From the NCBI GenBank assembly GCA_944320015.1, contig CALUFO010000001.1, positions 305,104 to 369,103 of the forward strand: a DNA stretch of 64,000 nucleotides. Direction: 5' to 3'. This DNA is from an uncultured Barnesiella sp. (GTDB lineage Bacteria; Bacteroidota; Bacteroidia; Bacteroidales; Barnesiellaceae). Shown here in pieces: positions 1-8,852 of the stretch. The notes under the pieces are model-generated. The model made no database searches. It was not told the DNA's origin and saw only the letters and a list, made by a program, of their open reading frames with translations. How positions within the stretch are numbered: position 1 is the stretch's first letter; the number at the start of each line of letters is the position of its first letter. The position numbers and the translations under genes are program-made.

Positions 1-512
1 CGCAAGATTTCGAGTTTTACGGTTGTCCCTTTGGGGCCTCGCAGGTTTTTCATCACACGTTCGTTGCTGATGCCTTCTCCCACAAACGAAGTGTCGTTGA
101 CCGAGATGATGCGGTCGCCCGCCAATATTCCCACTTTTTCGGAAGGGCCTCCCGAGATGACACTCACTACATTGATTGTGTCGTTGAGGATATTGAATTG
201 TATGCCTATACCGCTGAACGACCCTTCCAACTCTTCGTTGACACTCTCCAGATCTTTTGCCGGGATATAGGCCGAGTGGGGATCCAGTTCTCCCAGAATC
301 TTGGGCATGACATTCTCTATGAGGTCGTTCCGGTTCACGGTGTCGACATACTGTTGTTCGATACACTGTAACAAAGATTCTATTTTGTCGTATCTTGGGG
401 TTTGCCCGAACGGCGTTTCGGCCGAAAAGAATTTACCGATTACAATACCGCCTACGATGGCAATGGCTACCAGTAGCGGAACCCATACGAAACGTGCTTT
501 TTCGTTACTCAT
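1..512 (-). CDS. S41 family C-terminal processing peptidase (N-terminal part)
   Basis: The reading frame enters from the left edge of the window, so only about the first 170 residues are visible. It starts at the ATG at 510-512. After a short charged N-terminus (MSNEKARF) there is one hydrophobic segment (VWVPLLVAIAIVGGIVIG), then a helical region (LLQCIEQQYVDTVNRNDL, GELDPHSAYIPAKDL) typical of the region before the PDZ domain in CtpA/Prc proteases. A PDZ domain follows with GSFSGIGIQF, VSGGPSEKVGILAGDRI and the LRGPKGT loop. The Ser-Lys catalytic core would lie outside the window. The protein is probably anchored in the inner membrane and acts in the periplasm. It lies about 105 bases downstream of the dCMP deaminase gene on the same strand, so the two may be co-transcribed. 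Confidence 0.9.
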   Translation of the reverse strand, partial: MSNEKARFVWVPLLVAIAIVGGIVIGKFFSAETPFGQTPRYDKIESLLQCIEQQYVDTVNRNDLIENVMPKILGELDPHSAYIPAKDLESVNEELEGSFSGIGIQFNILNDTINVVSVISGGPSEKVGILAGDRIISVNDTSFVGEGISNERVMKNLRGPKGTTVKLEIL

Positions 513-617
513 AATGATAGTGAAGATTGTTTTAGATACACTTGTTGTTTTTCGGGAGTAGGTGCCGCACGAAGTCCCTCAGTCGCCCGGAGCTTCTTTC
601 CCGTCTCTCTCGATGTT

Positions 618-1076
618 TTATTCGGTTTCGTCATTGGCTTGCGGGTCTATGAAATCGACCTGTATGCCGGCCTTCCGCAAGAGGTCGATACCGTCTTGCA
701 GGCGATAATACTCCGAGAATACTACCCGTTTGATACCGGCTTGTATAATCAGCTTGGCACATTCGATGCAGGGCGACGAGGTGACATATAGCGTGGCTCC
801 GTCGCTGCTGTTGTTGCTGCGGGCGACTTTGGTGATTGCGTTGGCCTCGGCATGTAATACGAATGGGTATGTGTGGCCTGTCTCGTCTTCGCAACAGTTT
901 TCAAAGCCCGACGGGGTACCGTTGTAGCCGTCGGAAATAATCATTTGGTCCTTGACAATCAAAGAGCCTACTTTGCGCCGTTGGCAATAGGAATTTTCGG
1001 CCCAAATCTGCGCCATTCGTATATAGCGTTTGTCCAAAGTCAGTTGCTTGTCGGTGCTGTTTAATTTCATATCCAT
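618..1076 (-). CDS. dCMP/deoxycytidylate deaminase family protein
   Basis: A 152-residue zinc-dependent cytidine/deoxycytidylate deaminase. The zinc site is complete: HAEANAI (His75, catalytic Glu77) and SPCIECAKLI (Cys103, Cys106). The N-terminal substrate-binding region (RYIRMAQIWAENSYCQRRKVGSLIV and DGYNGTPSGFENCCED) is typical of the ComEB/dCMP deaminase branch, which converts dCMP to dUMP for thymidylate synthesis. Length is normal for the family. Translation may begin at the ATG at 1076 or at the in-frame ATG two codons later (MKLNST). The S41 protease gene follows on the same strand. Confidence 0.93.
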   Translation of the reverse strand: MDMKLNSTDKQLTLDKRYIRMAQIWAENSYCQRRKVGSLIVKDQMIISDGYNGTPSGFENCCEDETGHTYPFVLHAEANAITKVARSNNSSDGATLYVTSSPCIECAKLIIQAGIKRVVFSEYYRLQDGIDLLRKAGIQVDFIDPQANDETE

Positions 1077-1241
1077 GTGTCGACACGATTATAATCGTAC
1101 AAAAATAACGGTTTTGCGCATATTTATCTCTTTTTTTATAATTTATAACGCACGACAGGATTTACATCGGGGGTGTGAACGGGGTGCGCCTCGATTTTTG
1201 CCGGGCGGGGAGTGGCGTCACTGCCGTTCACGGCATCACGG

Positions 1242-2138
1242 TCAGTCGATAAACCGGCGTGTGATATTCCCGTATGCGTCGATGCGGCGGTCTCGCAGGA
1301 AAGGCCACCAGCGTCGCACGTTTTCCGACCGTGTCAAGTCAATTTCCACCACATCGCACCACTCCTCGTCGTCGGGGGCGGCGGTGAGTATTTCGCCTTG
1401 CGGGCCGCAAACGAAACTGTGTCCCCAGAATTGTATGCCGTTGGTCTGTCCCGATGGGTCGGGCTCGTGTCCCACTCGGTTCACCGCTACGACGGGCAGA
1501 CCGTTGGCGACGGCATGACCTCGTTGCGAGATAATCCACGCATTTTGCTGCCGGGCTTTCTCTTCGGGCGTATCGGTGCTTTCCCAGCCTATGGCCGTGG
1601 GATAGATGAGCAGGTCGGCGCCTTGCAGAGCCATGAGCCGGGCGGCCTCGGGGTACCATTGGTCCCAGCATACCAGCACACCCAGTGTGCCTATCGAGGT
1701 TTTTATGGGCGAGAATCCCAAGTCGCCGGGTGTGAAGTAGAACTTTTCGTAATAGGCCGGGTCGTCGGGAATGTGCATTTTGCGGTATTTCCCGGCGATG
1801 GAACCGTCGCAGTCGAATACGACGGCGGTATTGTGGTAAAGCCCGGCGGCTCTCCGCTCGAAAAGCGAGGTGACCAATACGATGTGGAGGTCACGGGCTA
1901 TGTGGCTGTAAAATTCGGTCGATTCGCCCGGTATGGGCTCGGCCAAATCGAAACAGTCGGTCGATTCCGTTTGACAGAAGTATAGGCTGTTGTGCAACTC
2001 TTGCAGGACCACGAGGCGAGCCCCTTGGGCGGCGCACTGCTCGATGCGTTGTTTCAGTCGGTTTTTATTGTCGGCGATCTCGGCCGTGTTGTGTTGCTGT
2101 ACAAGGCCGACAATGATTTTCTTTTCGGTCATATTCAT
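1242..2138 (-). CDS. aguB: N-carbamoylputrescine amidase
   Basis: A 298-residue carbon-nitrogen hydrolase (nitrilase superfamily). The Glu-Lys-Cys triad is visible: Glu47 in LVVLQELHNS, Lys120 in GKYRKMHIPDDP and Cys157 in VLVCWDQWYPEAARLMA. HNSLYFCQTE after the Glu and YEKFYFTPGD after the Lys are characteristic of N-carbamoylputrescine amidases. These release putrescine, CO2 and ammonia from N-carbamoylputrescine. The gene starts 9 bases after the stop of the agmatine deiminase gene, so the two last steps of the agmatine route to putrescine are encoded together. Cytoplasmic: no signal peptide. Confidence 0.95.
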   Translation of the reverse strand: MNMTEKKIIVGLVQQHNTAEIADNKNRLKQRIEQCAAQGARLVVLQELHNSLYFCQTESTDCFDLAEPIPGESTEFYSHIARDLHIVLVTSLFERRAAGLYHNTAVVFDCDGSIAGKYRKMHIPDDPAYYEKFYFTPGDLGFSPIKTSIGTLGVLVCWDQWYPEAARLMALQGADLLIYPTAIGWESTDTPEEKARQQNAWIISQRGHAVANGLPVVAVNRVGHEPDPSGQTNGIQFWGHSFVCGPQGEILTAAPDDEEWCDVVEIDLTRSENVRRWWPFLRDRRIDAYGNITRRFID

Positions 2139-2147
2139 ATAATATGT

Positions 2148-3179
2148 TTAGCGTAATACATTTTCGGGGTATTGCATCGTGACGCAATGAAGCGAGCCGT
2201 GCTGACGAATGAGGGGCGAGCAGTCTATCCCCACGATTTCGCGGCCCGGGAATGCCTGTCGCAGCGTTTCGGCGGCGAGGCTGTCGTTGTGAGGCTGCCG
2301 GTAAGTGGGGTATAGCACGGCGGTATTCATGATTAGGAAATTGGCATAGGTGGCCGGGAGCCGTTCGCCATTTTCGTCGTAGACGGCGTCGGCCATAGGC
2401 AAAGGCAGTAGCCGGTAGGGCTGCCCGTCGAGAGTGGTGAAAGTGCGCAATTGCTGTTCCATGCGTTGCAGAGCCTCGTAATGTTCGTCGGCCGGGTCGA
2501 GGCATCGCACATATACGAGGGTATTGTCGGGAGCGAACCGGGCGAGCGTGTCGATATGGCTGTCGGTGTCGTCGCCGGCCAGATAACCGTGGTCGAGCCA
2601 GAGCACACGTCGCAGCCCAAAGGCCTCTTTGAGATACTCCTCGATGCGGGCTTGCGGCCATTCGCCGTTACGGTTGGGCGATAGCAGGCATTCGCTCGTG
2701 GTGAGCAACGTGCCAGCCCCGTCGCTTTCGAGCGCACCACCTTCCAGAACGAAGTTGAGCCGGTTTTCGTATCGGGCATTGAAAACACCTTGCCGGCAGA
2801 GCGACGAGGTGATGAGGTTGTCGTGGTTGGCGGCGAATTTAAGTCCCCACCCGTTGAACTTGAAATCGCAAATCGTCGGTTTGCCTTCCTCGAATACCGT
2901 GATGCCGCCGTGGTCACGCGCCCAAGTGTCGTTGGTGGGGCACCGGACGAAATCGATGGCGCCGGTATCGACGACACCTTGCAGCCGCTGTTCGACCTCG
3001 GCGGGCGAGGGGGTTACGATGAGCAGTTTTTCCCGCTTGGAAATTTCGCGGGCCAGATCGACGAAACAGGCGGTCACCTCGTCGAGCATGTAAGCCCAGT
3101 CGGTGCCGGGGTGAGGCCAAGTGAGTTGGATACCCGATTGGGGATACCATTCGGCAGGGAGCAAGCGGGTAGGGGTCAT
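2148..3179 (-). CDS. aguA: agmatine deiminase
   Basis: A 343-residue member of the peptidyl-arginine deiminase/agmatine deiminase family, which converts agmatine to N-carbamoylputrescine. Family signatures are NDTWARDHGGITVF (about residue 85), FNGWGLKF, LEGGALESDGAGTLLTT, HGYLAGDDTDSHIDTLARF, and the C-terminal GSLHCVTMQYP with the expected nucleophilic cysteine (Cys332). Length is normal for the bacterial enzyme. The start codon overlaps the stop codon of the upstream DUF2148 gene by 4 bases (ATGA), which implies translational coupling. The amidase for the next step follows after 9 bases. Confidence 0.95.
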   Translation of the reverse strand: MTPTRLLPAEWYPQSGIQLTWPHPGTDWAYMLDEVTACFVDLAREISKREKLLIVTPSPAEVEQRLQGVVDTGAIDFVRCPTNDTWARDHGGITVFEEGKPTICDFKFNGWGLKFAANHDNLITSSLCRQGVFNARYENRLNFVLEGGALESDGAGTLLTTSECLLSPNRNGEWPQARIEEYLKEAFGLRRVLWLDHGYLAGDDTDSHIDTLARFAPDNTLVYVRCLDPADEHYEALQRMEQQLRTFTTLDGQPYRLLPLPMADAVYDENGERLPATYANFLIMNTAVLYPTYRQPHNDSLAAETLRQAFPGREIVGIDCSPLIRQHGSLHCVTMQYPENVLR

Positions 3180-3715
3180 GGCTTGGAAGTTTGCGGTTTA
3201 CGGTCGAAGAAGGGGTTTTTGGCCGATACGCTCAAAGCCAATGCGATGATTTGGCCGCATCCGGGCAGCAGATTCATGGTTTGAGCCGTGGCTCCGGCCG
3301 AGAACATCACCCGGGAGTCGATGCGCAGGTCGGCAGCTTTCGAGCAAGCCGACCCCACGGCGATACCCACGTCGATAGAGTTGATGGCGCAAGGCGCGTC
3401 GCAAGGGTTCTCTTCGCAGGTTTTGGCTCCGCAGTAGGCGCAATTCAGTCCCAAAGGCTGGCGGCGGGTCCCGATGAGGACCACAGCGTCGGCGTGTTCT
3501 ATATTACCGGCGTCGCGCAAGAAAAACATCATGCCACGTTTCTCGCCCTCGTCCCGCATTCGTGCGGCGAGCGACAAAAGGTCGTCGCCGGTGAGCGTGG
3601 CGATTTCGATAATGTCCACCCCTTTCCCTTTGGGGGCGGTGCGGGCGGCCGTCATAATCTGTTGGGTCGCCTCGATGATCGTCTCTTTGCGACAGTTCCG
3701 TTCGTTGTAAATCAT
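3176..3715 (-). CDS. DUF2148 ferredoxin-domain protein
   Basis: A 179-residue protein matching the DUF2148 family, often annotated as ferredoxin domain containing protein. A cysteine-rich segment near residues 94-114 (NCAYCGAKTCEENPCDAPCA) could hold an iron-sulfur cluster. The C-terminal part is glycine- and alanine-rich and hydrophobic (DVGIAVGSACSKAADL, SAGATAQTMNLLPGCGQIIALAL). Its biochemical role is not established. It overlaps the agmatine deiminase gene by 4 bases and is the first gene of the polyamine operon, so a link to that pathway or to redox control of it is possible, but this is inference from position only. Confidence 0.85.
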   Translation of the reverse strand: MIYNERNCRKETIIEATQQIMTAARTAPKGKGVDIIEIATLTGDDLLSLAARMRDEGEKRGMMFFLRDAGNIEHADAVVLIGTRRQPLGLNCAYCGAKTCEENPCDAPCAINSIDVGIAVGSACSKAADLRIDSRVMFSAGATAQTMNLLPGCGQIIALALSVSAKNPFFDRKPQTSKP

Positions 3716-3739
3716 GTGATGGCAATTTTCTATCTTTCA

Positions 3740-3782
3740 CAAAAATAGAGCAAATCGAGTGCAGAACATCAAGCTCGCTTGA
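3740..3782 (-). promoter_or_regulatory. Putative promoter of the DUF2148-aguA-aguB operon
   Basis: On the minus strand TATTTTTG (3740-3747) matches the Bacteroidetes -7 box TAnnTTTG, 25 bases upstream of the DUF2148 start. The spacer contains CTGCACTCG at the same distance from the -7 box as in the dispersed promoter repeat described for uvrA. A perfect small inverted repeat (TCAAGC-TC-GCTTGA, 3769-3782) lies just upstream. The -33 box is poor. It may be a degenerate member of that family. Confidence 0.45.
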
Positions 3783-3905
3783 ATGTTATGCCAAGATGAA
3801 GCCTATTTTCTACAAAGGTACGAAATCTTGCCGAATAACCGGTGTGGTTTTTAATAGAATAAACGTTTTGTCCCGTTAAATTGCTGTGAAGAATATCCTC
3901 TTTTG

Positions 3906-3937
3906 TCTTGGATAATATAATTTTTTTTGTAGTTTTG
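3906..3937 (+). promoter_or_regulatory. Putative Bacteroidetes-type promoter for the small acidic protein
   Basis: TAGTTTTG (3930-3937) matches the -7 box TAnnTTTG exactly. CTTG (3907-3910) lies 19 bases upstream as a one-mismatch -33 box. The 127-base leader to the ATG at 4065 has no ORF of note. The rest of the 3716-4064 gap shows nothing else I can assign. Confidence 0.5.
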
Positions 3938-4064
3938 CGTTTGATGATACAAAGGGGCGCATGCCGGCGGCTGTCGATTCGCAGGGTGTGGAATCCTTTG
4001 GCAGGTGTTCTATGGAAAGAATAGTTATTAAATTAAAATCGAAACATTGATAAATAGAATCGCC

Positions 4065-4301
4065 ATGAGAAACGATATTACAATCACATTCGACGATATT
4101 ATCAAGCAGTATCGCACTCCCGATTTGGCCGAAGAGGCATTCCGCGCGATGATGGCCGAGGACCCGCAAATGGAAGACGACTACCGGGAATGGTGCGATA
4201 CGACGGGAGTTCCCGAGCGTAAAGGCTTTGCCTATTATTACGAGGAGTATATCGAGCAGCAAGATTCCATTTGGGATAGCTTGAACGACAACGACGAGTG
4301 A
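4065..4301 (+). CDS. Small acidic hypothetical protein
   Basis: A 78-residue protein (MRNDITITFDDIIKQYRT...) very rich in Asp and Glu, with no signal peptide or membrane segment. I do not recognise the family. An in-frame TTG six codons upstream is a less likely start than the ATG at 4065. The gene stands alone with its own promoter-like -7 box. The start of the polysaccharide locus lies about 270 bases downstream on the same strand. The frame has consistent coding character and no competing ORF, which supports it as real. Confidence 0.7.
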   Translation: MRNDITITFDDIIKQYRTPDLAEEAFRAMMAEDPQMEDDYREWCDTTGVPERKGFAYYYEEYIEQQDSIWDSLNDNDE

Positions 4302-4479
4302 GTCCGGTTTGCCAGTATGGATCGCGCGGCCTATATATATAATAATGTATGCTGGCGGCAAGTGACTTCAATAAATAGCTTTATTGTTTGTAATTACTTA
4401 TTGGCTTTTTTTGATTTTGAATATCAGTATTTTAGATTAATAAGAAATATTTATCTCTTTCGCTCCTTCCTTCGTAAAA

Positions 4480-4555
4480 AAAGTGCTTAGGATAAGAAAG
4501 TGTCATTATCGGATAATAAAGTACTTTTTTGCGCTGTTTTTTTACTATTATTTTG
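4480..4555 (+). promoter_or_regulatory. Possible promoter and operator of the polysaccharide locus
   Basis: The region before the first GH5 gene is very A+T-rich. It holds two copies of a short near-palindrome, AAAGTGCTT (4480-4488) and AAAGTACTTT (4518-4527), spaced 38 bases apart. TTATTTTG (4548-4555) is one mismatch from the TAnnTTTG -7 box and lies 18 bases before the ATG. The repeats could be a regulator site, but no regulator gene is next to it. Confidence 0.35.
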
Positions 4556-4573
4556 TAGCATAAATTTAATATC

Positions 4574-5569
4574 ATGATTATGCTCAAGAAACAGTTATTG
4601 ATTATTGCGTTATTATTTGGAATTGTATCGTCGGCCAGTGCGGCCGATCCGGTGAAATTGTACGGTCAGCTTCAAGTGAAGGGAAACCAGCTTTGCAGTG
4701 AAGACGGCGACCCTGTGGTACTGAGAGGAGTGAGCTATGGCTGGCACAATTTGTGGCCCCGATTCTATAACAAAAAATCGGTGAAATGGTTGAAAAAAGA
4801 TTGGATGTGCACCGTGCTGCGCGCCGCCATGGGCACTTGCATCGAAGACAACTATCTCGAAAATCCCGAGCATGCCCTCAACTGTATCAACGCTGTGGTG
4901 AAGGCCGCCATTAAAAACGACGTTTACGTCATTATCGACTGGCATACCTATTATCCGCAAAAAGAAGAGGCCAAGAAATTCTTCGCCATGATGGCGCAGA
5001 AGTATGGCAAATATCCCCATGTGATTTATGAGATTTACAACGAGCCCATGGAAGACACTTGGGAGAGCGTGAAAGAGTATGCCACCGAGGTGATTACCGA
5101 GATACGCAAATACGACCCCGACAATATCATATTGGTGGGAAGCCCGCATTGGGATCAAGATTTGCATTTGGTCGCCGCCGATCCTTTGGTAGGCTTCGAC
5201 AATATCATGTACACGCTTCATTTCTATGCTGCCACGCACGGGCAGGAATTGCGCGACCGGGCCACGGCGGCTTGGGAGCAGGGGATACCCATTTTCGTGT
5301 CGGAGTGCGCCGGCATGGAAGCCTCGGGCGACGGCCCCCTCGACATCGAGGAGTGGACACGCTGGGTAGAGTGGATGGAAGACCACAAAATCAGTTGGGT
5401 GAACTGGTCTATCTCCGACAAGAACGAGACCTGCTCGATGCTCTTGCCCCGGGCGCATAAAAACGGTGGTTGGGACGAGTCGCTCATCAAGCCGGCCGGC
5501 CGTCAGAGCCGCAAGTTCATTCGCCAGTACAACGAGGCGGTCTATAAAGCCAAGAAAGAGAAGAAATAA
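4574..5569 (+). CDS. GH5 (subfamily 2-like) secreted endo-beta-glycanase
   Basis: A 331-residue glycoside hydrolase of family 5. A signal peptide (residues about 1-23, ending SSASAA) has no lipobox, so the enzyme is probably periplasmic or released. Family features in order: VVLRGVSYGWHNLW, FYNKKSVKWLKKDWMCTVLRAAM, VIIDWH, YEIYNEP with acid/base Glu157, YTLHFYAATHG, and FVSECAGMEASGDG with nucleophile Glu244. The N-terminal pattern (Y-N-K-x-S-x-K-W-L-x-x-D-W) resembles GH5_2 endoglucanases. Substrate is therefore a beta-1,4-glucan or glucomannan backbone. It is the first gene of the locus and the SusC start is only 35 bases downstream of its stop. Confidence 0.9.
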   Translation: MIMLKKQLLIIALLFGIVSSASAADPVKLYGQLQVKGNQLCSEDGDPVVLRGVSYGWHNLWPRFYNKKSVKWLKKDWMCTVLRAAMGTCIEDNYLENPEHALNCINAVVKAAIKNDVYVIIDWHTYYPQKEEAKKFFAMMAQKYGKYPHVIYEIYNEPMEDTWESVKEYATEVITEIRKYDPDNIILVGSPHWDQDLHLVAADPLVGFDNIMYTLHFYAATHGQELRDRATAAWEQGIPIFVSECAGMEASGDGPLDIEEWTRWVEWMEDHKISWVNWSISDKNETCSMLLPRAHKNGGWDESLIKPAGRQSRKFIRQYNEAVYKAKKEKK

Positions 5570-5604
5570 CACCAAGTATATTCTAATTTTAAATTTAATT
5601 GCAG

Positions 5605-8600
5605 ATGAAAAGAAACCTGTTTTCTTTCCCACGTTCTCAAATGGTGGGCAAGAAGCTCAGAGCGATGTCGCTTATCGTGACCTTGTTTTGGGCAACGACT
5701 GCTATGGCAGACATTGTGGTGAAGGGAGTAGTATCCGATGATGCGGGTGTACCTATTCCCGGTGCGAATGTTACCGAGTTGAACTCAAAAGGTAGCGGAA
5801 CGATTACCAATATCGATGGAGAGTATTCGATTGTCGTGAAGAACTCTCGGTCGGTACTGCGGTTCTCTTTTATCGGTTATACCAAGGAAGATGTGACCGT
5901 AGGTAATAAAAACACGATTAACGTACAATTGACCGAGGACTCGAAGTCGCTCGACGAGGTAGTCGTTATCGGTTACGGTACGATGCGTAAGAAAGACTTG
6001 TCGGGAGCCGTGGCTTCTATCAAGAGCGAGGACCTGATGATTGGTAACCCTACCAGTTTCAGCCAAGCCCTGCAAGGTAAGCTCGCCGGTGTGCAAGTCA
6101 ACTCCAACGACGGTGCCCCGGGTTCGGGTATGAGTATCACCATTCGTGGTGCCAACTCTTTCTCGACCAGTTCGCAACCGTTGTATATCGTCGACGGTAT
6201 CCCCTTCGATGCCGGTAGCACCCCGACGAGTGGAGCCAACGAAAACAACAACACCACCTCCAACCCCTTGTCGTTGATCAACCCCAACGATATCGAGTCG
6301 ATCGATGTGCTCAAAGATGCTTCGGCAACGGCCATCTACGGTTCTCGTGGTGCCAACGGTGTTGTCTTGATTACTACGAAAAAAGGTAGATCGGGTGCCG
6401 CCAAAGTAGAGTTCTCGGCCAACTTCGGTCTCTCGAAAATCTCGAAAATCGTCGAGAGCCTCAACGCCTACGAGTATGCCAACTTCGTGAACGAGGCCAC
6501 CATCAACAACGCTTTGTACGACAACACGCCGTATGCCTACCTGCCTTACCGGGGCGACTGGAACTATCGTCGCGACCCCGAGAACAACATCATTCCCGAG
6601 TCGGGTTCGTATGAGCCTGCCCCCGAGGACTTCTTGAATCCGGGCTGGCACGAGGACGAGTATGGAAACCGCGAGTGGGTCGAGGGTACCAACTGGCTGG
6701 ACGAAATCCTCCAAGATGCCTTTACCCAAGAGTACAACATCAGCGTTTCGGGCGGTAACGACAAATCGCACTACGCTTTCTCGGGTAACTATACCGACCA
6801 AACCGGTATTATCCGCAATTCGGGTTACGACCGTTTGACCGTGCGCGCCAACGTGGGCAGCCAAGTGAAATCGTGGTTGAACACCGGCTTGAACATCAAC
6901 TTTACCAAGTCCAACACCCGTTTCGCCAAAGCGAACTCCTATGATTACAGTATCATTCGTTCGGCCATGTTGTATCCTCCCACGATCTATGTGGGCGACC
7001 ACACACAAGACGACGAGTTCTTCTGGCTGTCGGCCAACCCCCGTACCTATGTGAACACCTCCAAAGACGAATTGACCTCGATCAACGTCTTCACTTCGGC
7101 CTTCTTGGAAATCAAGTTCACCGACTGGTTGCGTTTCCGCCAGAACTTCGGTATGAGCTACACCGACAACGAGCGTTCCACCTACTATCCCCGCGAGACG
7201 GGCGAAGGTAAGAACTACAACGGTCGTGCCGGTAGGAGCGACAACTTCTATCAGAATGTGACGGCCGAGTCGGTGTTGACCTTCGACAAGACCTTTGCCG
7301 ATATTCACCACTTGAATGTTGTGGCCGGTTTCACTTATGAAAATACCAACTGGGGCGGCAAGGCGATCAACGCCTCCAACTTCCCCACCGACATTACCGA
7401 GGATTACAACCTTTCGCAAGCGTTGACCATCGATGCGCCCACCAGCAACCGTGGCGAGGCTGCCTTGGTTTCGTTGCTGGGTCGTGCCAACTATGTGTTG
7501 AAAGACCGTTACATCTTCACCGCTTCGTTCCGTCGTGACGGTTCGAGCCGTTTCGCTCCCGGTAACAAGTTTGCCAACTTCGCTTCGGGTGCCGTCGCTT
7601 GGGTGCTCTCCGAAGAGGACTTTATCAAAAACCTGAATGTGTTCAGCAACTTGAAGCTGCGCCTCAGCTACGGTCAAACCGGTAACCAAGGTATCAACAG
7701 CTACCAGACGATGGTATCGTTGGGAACAGCCAACTATCCTTTCGGCGGTATTACCGACAGCGGTTTCGCCGGCGATTCCAGCAAAGGCCCGTTGAACAAA
7801 GACTTGAAGTGGGAGACCACCGACCAGTATAACGTAGGTTTGGACTTCGGTTTCTTGAAAAACCGCATCGCCCTTTCGGTGAACTACTACTACAAAAGAA
7901 CCAAAGACTTGTTGCAATATGTGTCGATTCCCTCTTCGACGGGATTCTCCAACATGTGGACTAACTTCGGCCATGTGACCAACGAAGGTATTGAGATTAC
8001 CGGTCAATTCTATGCCATAGATTCCAAAGACTGGGGCTTGGATTTCGACGCCAACATCTCGTTCAACCGCAACCGCATCGGTGGCCTCACCGCCGACCAA
8101 TATGCCAACAACCTGTGGTATAGCGCCAAAGAGGTATTTATCCAACGCAACGGATTGCCCATCGGTGCCATATTCGGTTATGTAGAGGACGGCTACTACG
8201 ACAACCTCGCCGAGGTGCGCGCCGATCCTTTGTATGCCAACGCTTCCGATGTGGAGGCTCAACGTATGGTGGGTGAAATCAAGTATCTCGATAAAAACGG
8301 CGACGGCAAGCTCACGACCGAGGACCGTGCCATCATCGGTGATACCAACCCCGACTTCACCTACGGTCTCACCGGTAACTTCCGTTGGAAAGACCTCACC
8401 CTGAGCCTGTTCTTCCAAGGAACCTACGGCAACGACATCTTCAATGCCAACCTCACCAACATTTCCATGCAGAGTGTGAGCAACATTCCCAAGTTCGCTT
8501 ATTACAGCCGCTGGACTCCCGAGAACACCGAGAACGCCGAATGGCCCCGCGCCACGATGGCTCAAACTCGTGAGTGGAGAATCTCCGACCGTCACGTCGA

Positions 8601-8841
8601 AGATGGTTCTTATTTGAAACTCAAAACCATCAACTTGGCTTATAATTTCGGCTCTCCCTGCAAAGGAATTGAAAACTTGACGGTATTCGGTACCGTGAAC
8701 AACGTGTTTACGATTACCAATTACAGCTGGTACGATCCCGATGTGAACACCTTCGGTCAGGATGCTTCCCGCCGTGGTGTGGATATCTACTCTTATCCGG
8801 CAAGCCGTACATTCAGTTTAGGAGTAAAAGTAACGTTATAA
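5605..8841 (+). CDS. SusC/RagA-family TonB-linked outer membrane transporter
   Basis: About 1,078 residues, the usual size for SusC proteins. A long basic N-terminus and hydrophobic signal (LIVTLFWATTAMA) precede a carboxypeptidase-regulatory-like domain (VVKGVVSDDAGVPIPGANV, about 35-115). The plug domain follows (SLDEVVVIGYGT, GKLAGVQVNSNDG, IRGANSFS, PLYIVDGIP, LKDASATAIYGSRGANGVVLITTKKG). The rest is the 22-strand barrel ending in an aromatic/hydrophobic C-terminus (FSLGVKVTL). It forms the pore that imports oligosaccharides with the SusD partner encoded next. The ATG at 5605 is preferred over an in-frame TTG at 5599. There is no N-terminal STN domain, so no sign of anti-sigma signalling. 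Confidence 0.97.
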   Translation: MKRNLFSFPRSQMVGKKLRAMSLIVTLFWATTAMADIVVKGVVSDDAGVPIPGANVTELNSKGSGTITNIDGEYSIVVKNSRSVLRFSFIGYTKEDVTVGNKNTINVQLTEDSKSLDEVVVIGYGTMRKKDLSGAVASIKSEDLMIGNPTSFSQALQGKLAGVQVNSNDGAPGSGMSITIRGANSFSTSSQPLYIVDGIPFDAGSTPTSGANENNNTTSNPLSLINPNDIESIDVLKDASATAIYGSRGANGVVLITTKKGRSGAAKVEFSANFGLSKISKIVESLNAYEYANFVNEATINNALYDNTPYAYLPYRGDWNYRRDPENNIIPESGSYEPAPEDFLNPGWHEDEYGNREWVEGTNWLDEILQDAFTQEYNISVSGGNDKSHYAFSGNYTDQTGIIRNSGYDRLTVRANVGSQVKSWLNTGLNINFTKSNTRFAKANSYDYSIIRSAMLYPPTIYVGDHTQDDEFFWLSANPRTYVNTSKDELTSINVFTSAFLEIKFTDWLRFRQNFGMSYTDNERSTYYPRETGEGKNYNGRAGRSDNFYQNVTAESVLTFDKTFADIHHLNVVAGFTYENTNWGGKAINASNFPTDITEDYNLSQALTIDAPTSNRGEAALVSLLGRANYVLKDRYIFTASFRRDGSSRFAPGNKFANFASGAVAWVLSEEDFIKNLNVFSNLKLRLSYGQTGNQGINSYQTMVSLGTANYPFGGITDSGFAGDSSKGPLNKDLKWETTDQYNVGLDFGFLKNRIALSVNYYYKRTKDLLQYVSIPSSTGFSNMWTNFGHVTNEGIEITGQFYAIDSKDWGLDFDANISFNRNRIGGLTADQYANNLWYSAKEVFIQRNGLPIGAIFGYVEDGYYDNLAEVRADPLYANASDVEAQRMVGEIKYLDKNGDGKLTTEDRAIIGDTNPDFTYGLTGNFRWKDLTLSLFFQGTYGNDIFNANLTNISMQSVSNIPKFAYYSRWTPENTENAEWPRATMAQTREWRISDRHVEDGSYLKLKTINLAYNFGSPCKGIENLTVFGTVNNVFTITNYSWYDPDVNTFGQDASRRGVDIYSYPASRTFSLGVKVTL

Positions 8842-8852
8842 TCCGCAAAACA

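Noticed and set aside
31..561. Two plus-strand open frames at the left edge
   Set aside because: The minus strand encodes a clear S41 protease N-terminus and PDZ domain through the same bases.
5785..8595. 936-codon open frame on the minus strand under the SusC gene
   Set aside because: Its codons mirror the strongly biased SusC frame and the translation has no family features; it is an antisense shadow.
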